From NCBI GenBank assembly GCA_002083515.1, contig LWDN01000091.1, forward strand, positions 1 through 50,366: 50,366 nt of DNA, read 5' to 3'. The position numbers and the translations under genes are program-made. This DNA comes from Proteobacteria bacterium HN_bin10 (lineage in GTDB: Bacteria; Pseudomonadota; Alphaproteobacteria; Caulobacterales; Aquidulcibacteraceae). Within the stretch, counting starts at the first letter, position 1; each line of letters opens with the position of its first letter. The notes below the pieces were generated by a model, which saw only the letters and a list, made by a program, of their open reading frames with translations, searched no databases and was not told the DNA's origin. This document shows positions 45,888 to 50,366 of this stretch, one piece after another.

Positions 45888-46444
45888 GTGCGCGCGCTTT
45901 CGAGCAGGTTCGCCGTTTCGTAAAGCGGCAGACCGACGACATTCGAATACGAGCCGATAATGGAAACCACGAACCGCGCCGCGAGCCCCTGCACGGCGTA
46001 GCCGCCAGCCTTGCCCTGCCATTCGCCGCTGGCGATGTAGGCGTCCAACTCCTGTGGCGACAGCAGCTTGAACGCTACGCGAGTCTCGACCAGACGCTCG
46101 CGCAGCGCGCCGCGCGGCGTCCGCACAGCGACGCCGGTGTAAACCCGATGCGAGCGGCCCGAGAGCAGGCGCAAGCACTCCCGCGCCTGCGCTTCGGTTT
46201 CCGCTTTCGGCAGCACGCGCCGGCCAACGGCGACCACGGTGTCGGCGGCTAGGACGACAGCGTCGGCTGCATCCACCGCTTCGGCCTTGCGCCGCGCCAA
46301 GCGCAGCGCGAGCTGGCGTGGGGTCTCTTTCGGCAGCGGCGTCTCGTCTATGTCCGCCGCGATCACCTCGTCCGGCGTCACGCCGATCTGCGTCAGCAAC
46401 GCAAGCCTGCGCGGCGAGGCGCTGGCGAGAACCAGGCGCGTCAT
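45884..46444 (-). CDS. maf: Maf-family nucleotide pyrophosphatase
   Basis: Hydrolyses non-canonical or dTTP/UTP-type nucleotides; the YhdE branch is suggested by overall pattern. 186 residues: LVLASASPRRLALLTQIGVT (the SASPRR motif), DIDETPLPKETP, VLAADTVVAVGRRVLPKAET and YTGVAVRTPRG, then KAGGYAVQGLAARFVVSIIG and GSYSNVVGLPLYE, all conserved. It is coupled by four-base overlaps to an upstream SDR gene and a downstream ribonuclease gene. The normal order in relatives has infA next to maf; here an SDR gene lies between. Confidence 0.95.
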   Translation of the reverse strand: MTRLVLASASPRRLALLTQIGVTPDEVIAADIDETPLPKETPRQLALRLARRKAEAVDAADAVVLAADTVVAVGRRVLPKAETEAQARECLRLLSGRSHRVYTGVAVRTPRGALRERLVETRVAFKLLSPQELDAYIASGEWQGKAGGYAVQGLAARFVVSIIGSYSNVVGLPLYETANLLESART

Positions 46445-47313
46445 GGCCGCTGCGGAAAGCCCAGGCGCTTGGCGATGATCTTGTCCACTGTGCGTTGATC
46501 CATCAGCCGCGGCAGCGTCCGGTCCATGAACGGCTTGCGCAGGATGTGATAACGAACCTTGGGCTTCGGATGAGTCAGGCACGTCCAGATCAGATCGCCC
46601 ACGTCGGAGGCGGGCAGTCCTTCCTTGCCCTGCTTCAGCATGTAATCGGCGACTCGTTCAACCATCGGCGCATACGGCGTGTTGGCATAGCGCTTGAGGT
46701 CGTTTTGTTCGGCCTTGTCCCAGATCGGGGTGGCTATGGCGCCGGGACCGATAACGATAACGTCGATGCCGTAGAGCATGAGCTCGCGGCGCAGCGATTG
46801 CGAATAGCCTTCCATGGCAAACTTCGAGGCCGCATAGGGGCCGACGAACGGCGCGCCATTCTGCCCGCCGACCGATGAGATCATGACGATGCGCCCGGGT
46901 TTGCCGGTACGCTGCTCATCGGCGCCGAGCAGATCGGCGAAGGCGCGGGTGACGTTGTGCACGCCGAAGAAATTGATCTCGAACTGCCGACGCAATTCGT
47001 CGGTGTCGAGATGGAGCAATGGCCCGGGCACGGCGATGCCGGCATTGTTGACGAGCCCGAACAGTTTGCGGCTCCCGAGCGCCTGCGCCACTTGCGCCGC
47101 GCCGGCGCGCACCGCCACTTCGTCGGCGACATCGAAGATCAGCGGCGTCACCGCCTCACCGAACTCGGCCGTGAGGCTATCGGCGTCGGCCTGCTTGCGG
47201 ACGCTGGGAAAAACGTGGGCGCCTTCGCGCACGGCCTTGGCGACGGCGGCGCGGCCGATGCCGGTGGAGGCGCCTGTTATGACGACGGCGCGGTCGAGAG
47301 ATGATCTGGTCAT
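46441..47313 (-). CDS. Short-chain dehydrogenase/reductase
   Basis: A 290-residue classical SDR: cofactor loop VVITGASTGIGRAAVAKAV, NNAGIAVPGPLLHLDTDELR, catalytic Ser in IVMISSVGGQNG and YxxxK in YAASKFAMEGYSQSL. A basic C-terminal extension (KPKVRYHILRKPFMDRTLPR) is unlike most SDRs. The Asp/Arg pattern after the first strands suggests NADP(H) (SVRKQADADSL). The substrate is unknown. The gene is inserted between infA and maf and shares overlaps with both, so it is translated with essential genes and may be under their control. Confidence 0.9.
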   Translation of the reverse strand: MTRSSLDRAVVITGASTGIGRAAVAKAVREGAHVFPSVRKQADADSLTAEFGEAVTPLIFDVADEVAVRAGAAQVAQALGSRKLFGLVNNAGIAVPGPLLHLDTDELRRQFEINFFGVHNVTRAFADLLGADEQRTGKPGRIVMISSVGGQNGAPFVGPYAASKFAMEGYSQSLRRELMLYGIDVIVIGPGAIATPIWDKAEQNDLKRYANTPYAPMVERVADYMLKQGKEGLPASDVGDLIWTCLTHPKPKVRYHILRKPFMDRTLPRLMDQRTVDKIIAKRLGFPQRP

Positions 47314-47531
47314 TACTTGAACCGGTACGTGACGCGCCCCTTGGTCAGATCATAGGGCGACATCTCGACCAGCACTTTATCGCCGGCCAGGACGCGGATG
47401 CGGTTCTTGCGCATCTTGCCCGCGGTGTGGCCGATGATCTGGTGTCCGTTCTCCAGTTCGATCCGGAAGGTGGCGTTGGGCAAAAGCTCCATCACCGTTC
47501 CGGCGAATTCCAATAATTCTTCCTTGGCCAT
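47313..47531 (-). CDS. infA: Translation initiation factor IF-1
   Basis: A 72-residue OB-fold (S1-like) factor that occupies the A site during initiation. It runs AKEELLEFAGTVMELLPNAT, then FRIELENGHQIIGHTAGKMR and VLVEMSPYDLTKGRVTYRFK, all family-typical. The ATG at 47531 follows a GGAG ribosome-binding sequence; a TTG one codon upstream is less likely. The stop is TAATG-type, overlapping the next gene by one base. A 59-base gap separates it from the phosphatase gene upstream. Confidence 0.98.
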   Translation of the reverse strand: MAKEELLEFAGTVMELLPNATFRIELENGHQIIGHTAGKMRKNRIRVLAGDKVLVEMSPYDLTKGRVTYRFK

Positions 47532-47590
47532 CAAATCTCCTGAACCGACCTGACTCGACGCGGCTGGCGGGGCCTTATAGGCGGGCCGGC

Positions 47591-48055
47591 TTACCCCGTC
47601 GATGGGCGGGGAAAGCGTGCGGCGATGCGCCGGGCCAGCCCGTCCCGGACCGCGCGATACTCCATAATCACTTGTTCGCGCGAGCCTTCCGCCAGGGAGG
47701 GGTCGAAGGTCGGCCAGTACTCGGCCGCCGCCGCCAGCTTGGGGACCAGCGACAGGGCCGTGTGGTGGGCCTCGGGGCTGAGCGAGACGATCAGATCGAA
47801 TGGCCCGCCCTCGTAATAGTCACTCTCGAAAAAATCGAAGCCGCGGGGCCTCCAGCTGGAAATGTCGCCGCCAGCCTCATCAATGACCGCCGCCGCCAGA
47901 TACGAGACTTCCTCGCCCGGCCTCAGGCCCGCGCTATCAACCCGCACCAGTGACCCGAATTGGAGGCGCATGAGTTCCGCCGCCATCGGCGACCGGATGA
48001 CATTGTGGGTGCACGCGAACAGCACCGACGCCGGCAGCGCGTCAGCCGCGGACAT
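47591..48055 (-). CDS. Low-molecular-weight protein-tyrosine phosphatase family protein
   Basis: A 154-residue LMW phosphatase-type protein (also annotated as arsenate reductase-like in relatives). The CX5R loop is CTHNVIRS (Cys15, Arg21), and the catalytic Asp is in YWPTFDPS. It lies in the conserved block between UPF0262 and infA. The start is taken as ATG at 48055 (SAADALPASV); a GTG at 48064 is possible. It overlaps UPF0262 by 14 bases. Whether it acts on phosphotyrosine or arsenate cannot be told. Confidence 0.9.
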   Translation of the reverse strand: MSAADALPASVLFACTHNVIRSPMAAELMRLQFGSLVRVDSAGLRPGEEVSYLAAAVIDEAGGDISSWRPRGFDFFESDYYEGGPFDLIVSLSPEAHHTALSLVPKLAAAAEYWPTFDPSLAEGSREQVIMEYRAVRDGLARRIAARFPRPSTG

Positions 48056-48515
48056 GCAGCGCACAGACCAATGTGAACAGGCGCCGTGCGGTCTCGGTAT
48101 CGATAGCGAAATGGCCTGCGAGAATTTCTTGCAGCACTTCGGCCGCTTCGTTGTGCAAACCGCGCCGGCCCATATCGAGCGCCTCGATGCGGCTCGGAGG
48201 CGCGTCGCGGATGGCGGCGTTGTAACTCTCGCAAATGAGCGCGTAGTCCTTCACCAGCTTGCGCAAGCCGCCCAGCGGCGCATGATGAAGAACGATGCGA
48301 GCGCCCGTTTCGTCGCTCACATCCAAGACCAGCCGTCCTTCGCACATGCCGAGCAGAAGTACGTATGGCCCGCGATCTTCACCGGCAACGGCGAAAGCGT
48401 TGGCCTCCTTCAGATCGAACAACGCAATGCGGCGATCATGTTCGACGTTCGGCGAGGCCGGCGCCAGCGAGGTCTCGTCAAGGAGAATTTCGATCAGCCG
48501 GTCGCGCTCGTTCAT
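48042..48515 (-). CDS. UPF0262 family protein
   Basis: A 157-residue protein of an alphaproteobacterial family with no known role. Typical sections are IEILLDETSLAPASPNVEHD (then RRIALFDLKEANAF), GPYVLLLGMCEGRLVLDVSD, LHHAPLGGLRKLVKDYALIC and ESYNAAIRDAPPSRIEALDM. It sits in the murA block, where relatives have hisD just upstream. Here it follows DUF2948 directly (11 bases). The ATG at 48515 fits the family start. The end overlaps the phosphatase gene by 14 bases. Confidence 0.93.
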   Translation of the reverse strand: MNERDRLIEILLDETSLAPASPNVEHDRRIALFDLKEANAFAVAGEDRGPYVLLLGMCEGRLVLDVSDETGARIVLHHAPLGGLRKLVKDYALICESYNAAIRDAPPSRIEALDMGRRGLHNEAAEVLQEILAGHFAIDTETARRLFTLVCALHVRG

Positions 48516-48525
48516 GGCGCATCCA

Positions 48526-48966
48526 TCAGCTCTGCTCGTGATCGGGGCGGCGCGGCGTCGGCCAGACCGGCCCGATATCGACAAGCGTTGCGTCGAGGCA
48601 TTCGACGTCGATGGCGATTTCGCCGCCGCCCGCAAGCAACAGCCGCACCGTCCCGCCCGGCGGCTCCTCATCGCCCAAGAAGCTCAGCGACAGCAGCGAG
48701 GCCAGCGCATCGGCATTGTCGTGGCGAACGCGGCGGCTCTTCACGCCGAGCACGCTCTCGAACGAAAGCGCCGAACGCACCCGCTCGTAAGGACCTCTCT
48801 CGCCGGCGGTTTCCCAGCGGAAGCGGTTCAACATCACCGTGAAGCGGCGCGCCTTCTTGTCGAAGCTGATCTCGCCCACGCGCACCAACGCGTCCTGGAC
48901 GGCGGCCCCGAGGATCTCGAGATCGGCCGCATCCTCCGCCATCAACCTGAGCAGGTTGCCGGTCAT
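48526..48966 (-). CDS. DUF2948 family protein
   Basis: A 146-residue protein with the family pattern RLMAEDAADLEILGAAVQDA, then VGEISFDKKARRFTVMLNRF, RVRSALSFESVLGVKSRRV and LLLAGGGEIAIDVECLDATL. Function is unknown. It begins with an ATG overlapping the murA stop (ATGA), as in relatives of this block. It may support cell-wall or envelope work by association with murA. The expected hisD gene is absent between this gene and UPF0262. Confidence 0.93.
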   Translation of the reverse strand: MTGNLLRLMAEDAADLEILGAAVQDALVRVGEISFDKKARRFTVMLNRFRWETAGERGPYERVRSALSFESVLGVKSRRVRHDNADALASLLSLSFLGDEEPPGGTVRLLLAGGGEIAIDVECLDATLVDIGPVWPTPRRPDHEQS

Positions 48967-50243
48967 GCCGCCTGTTCTTCTCTGCGCCGCGCAACTTGGG
49001 CGCCGCATGCCTGCAGCTTGCTTTCGAGTTTTTCGAAGCCGCGATCGAGGTGATAGACGCGATTGACGGTGGTCTCGCCCTCGGCCGCCAAACCGGCCAC
49101 CACAAGGCTCACCGAAGCACGCAGATCCGTCGCCATCACCGGCGCGCCGATCAGTTTTGGCACGCCCGTCACCACCGCTTCGTTGCCATGCACCTCGATC
49201 TTGGCGCCCAGGCGCGCGAGCTCGGGCGCGTGCATGAAGCGGTTCTCGAAAATGGTTTCCTTGATGCGCGAGACGCCGTCGGCGAGGCACATGAGCGCCA
49301 TCGCCTGCGCCTGCAGATCGGTGGGGAAACCCGGGAACGGCTCGGTCTCGAAGTCCACGGCCTGCATGCGCTCGTCCGGCTTGCGCTGCACTCTGAGGCC
49401 GCGCCCTTCGGCTTCGACGGTCACGCCGGCGGCGCGGAGGAATTTCATCATCGCGCCGAGATGCTCGAAACGCGCGCCGGCAAGCTGCACGTTGCCGCCG
49501 GCGGCGGCGACCGCCATGGCGTAGGTGCCTGCCTCGATCCGGTCGGCGACCACGGCGTGCTTGGCGCCGCCCAACTGTGCGACACCCTTGATGCGGATTT
49601 CGTTGCTCCCGGCGCCTTCGATCCGCGCGCCCATGGCGTTCAAGCAGTCGGCGAGGTCAGCGATCTCAGGTTCGCGCGCGACGTTCCTCAGCACCGTGTC
49701 GCCGCGCGCCAGCACGGCGGCGAGCATGGCGTGCTCGGTGGCGCCAACGGAGACGAACGGGAACTCGATCTCGGCGCCCTTCAAGCCGCGCAGCGCCGCC
49801 GCCTTCACATAGCCCTGCTCGATGACGATGTCGGCGCCCATGGCCTCGAACGCCTTCAAGTGCAGATCGACGGGCCTGGCGCCAATGGCGCAACCTCCGG
49901 GCAGCGAGACGGTGGCATGCCCAACGCGCGCCAAGAGCGGCCCCAGCACGTTGAACGAAGCGCGCATCTTGCGCACCTGATCGTAGGGCGCGATGGTCGA
50001 CACGATCTCGGCTGCGTGCATGCGCAGTGTCTGGGTTTCCTTGATCCAGGTGATGTCGACGCCGAGCGATTTCAGCAATTGCGACATGAAGCGGGTGTCG
50101 GCGAGGTCCGGCATGTTTTCGAGCATCAGCGGCTCGGCCGACAGCAGGGCCGCCGCCTGCAATTTCAGCGCCGAATTCTTAGCCCCATAAATCGGGATCG
50201 TGCCGCTGAGCGGCGTCCCGCCGGTGATAACGATGCGGTCCAT
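48963..50243 (-). CDS. murA: UDP-N-acetylglucosamine 1-carboxyvinyltransferase
   Basis: Transfers enolpyruvyl from PEP to UDP-GlcNAc, the first committed step of peptidoglycan synthesis. 426 residues, full length: GGTPLSGTIPIYGAKNSALK (active-site Lys region), the loop LPGGCAIGARPVDLHLKAF with Cys118, the fosfomycin target, and KIEVHGNEAVVTGVPKLIGA. Cys is retained, so the enzyme should be fosfomycin-sensitive. The ATG at 50243 starts the block; the gap upstream is short (50244-50366) and holds a GC-rich hairpin-rich stretch without a clear promoter. Confidence 0.97.
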   Translation of the reverse strand: MDRIVITGGTPLSGTIPIYGAKNSALKLQAAALLSAEPLMLENMPDLADTRFMSQLLKSLGVDITWIKETQTLRMHAAEIVSTIAPYDQVRKMRASFNVLGPLLARVGHATVSLPGGCAIGARPVDLHLKAFEAMGADIVIEQGYVKAAALRGLKGAEIEFPFVSVGATEHAMLAAVLARGDTVLRNVAREPEIADLADCLNAMGARIEGAGSNEIRIKGVAQLGGAKHAVVADRIEAGTYAMAVAAAGGNVQLAGARFEHLGAMMKFLRAAGVTVEAEGRGLRVQRKPDERMQAVDFETEPFPGFPTDLQAQAMALMCLADGVSRIKETIFENRFMHAPELARLGAKIEVHGNEAVVTGVPKLIGAPVMATDLRASVSLVVAGLAAEGETTVNRVYHLDRGFEKLESKLQACGAQVARRREEQAA

Positions 50244-50366
50244 GTCTGTCTTTCGCCGGCTGCCTCCGGCGGGCGGTTTATGGGATGCGGCGGCGGCGTA
50301 AGCAAGGCGGCCGCCATGCGCCTGCGCATGGCCGGACGCTAGTTTTGGGGCTGTCCTAGGAAACGC

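Overview
The window is high-GC bacterial chromosome from an alphaproteobacterium, most likely a Caulobacterales/Hyphomonadaceae-type lineage (lineage by inference). The evidence is gene order: rpmH-rnpA-yidC-engB-argB, the dapD/dapE and def-fmt-truA blocks, dnaX-ybaB-recR, and murA-DUF2948-UPF0262-phosphatase-infA-maf-ribonuclease-yacG. The ethylmalonyl-CoA pathway genes and a cobalamin mutase fit the same group. Almost all of the sequence is coding. No gap without a gene exceeds about 300 bases. I see no tRNA, rRNA, CRISPR array, insertion sequence or phage.

Layout. 1-2.5 kb: end of an unknown gene, an orphan histidine kinase and two small unknown genes. 2.5-12.5 kb: rpmH (46 codons, GTG start), rnpA, yidC, engB, argB, a DUF1036 protein, a HAD nucleotidase, dapD, a DUF418 protein and dapE. 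12.5-16.2 kb, minus strand: def, a CADD-type folate gene, fmt, a lipoprotein and truA. 16.9 kb: the 4.5S SRP RNA gene. 17-22.4 kb: alpha/beta hydrolase, TTC38-like TPR protein, tandem TetR genes and a second orphan histidine kinase. 22.4-26 kb: dnaX, ybaB, recR and DoxX. 26-33 kb: two related small lipoproteins, methylsuccinyl-CoA dehydrogenase, a VIT1-type transporter, a Rieske oxygenase, a chagasin-like inhibitor coupled to an M20 peptidase, and a cold-shock gene. 33-40 kb: Asp/Glu racemase, decayed toxin genes (frameshifted DUF5615 toxin, TIR fragment joined to a startless ParE fragment), crotonyl-CoA carboxylase/reductase, an intact PIN/Phd toxin-antitoxin pair, and ethylmalonyl-CoA mutase. 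40-44.6 kb: EI24 protein, signal peptidase I, DMT transporter and nrdA with two NrdR boxes. 44.6-50.2 kb: the murA-to-yacG block on the minus strand.

How the genes work together. Crotonyl-CoA carboxylase/reductase, ethylmalonyl-CoA mutase and methylsuccinyl-CoA dehydrogenase are three signature steps of the ethylmalonyl-CoA pathway, so the organism probably assimilates acetyl-CoA without the glyoxylate shunt. def, fmt and the CADD gene link formyl-methionine chemistry to folate supply. ArgB, DapD and DapE serve arginine and lysine/cell-wall synthesis.

The most unusual signal is a set of palindromic repeats. They lie between genes (346-435, 2709-2776, 5066-5171, 5823-5990, 8723-8860, 30507-30560), and two also lie in frame inside essential-type genes: ethylmalonyl-CoA mutase (about 37876-37998) and dnaX (23667-23689, which matches 413-435 over 23 bases in reverse complement). 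Other points of interest are the TIR/ParE junction, the frameshifted toxin beside an intact antitoxin, the tandem TetR pair with a dyad over its own promoter region, and the CADD gene between def and fmt.
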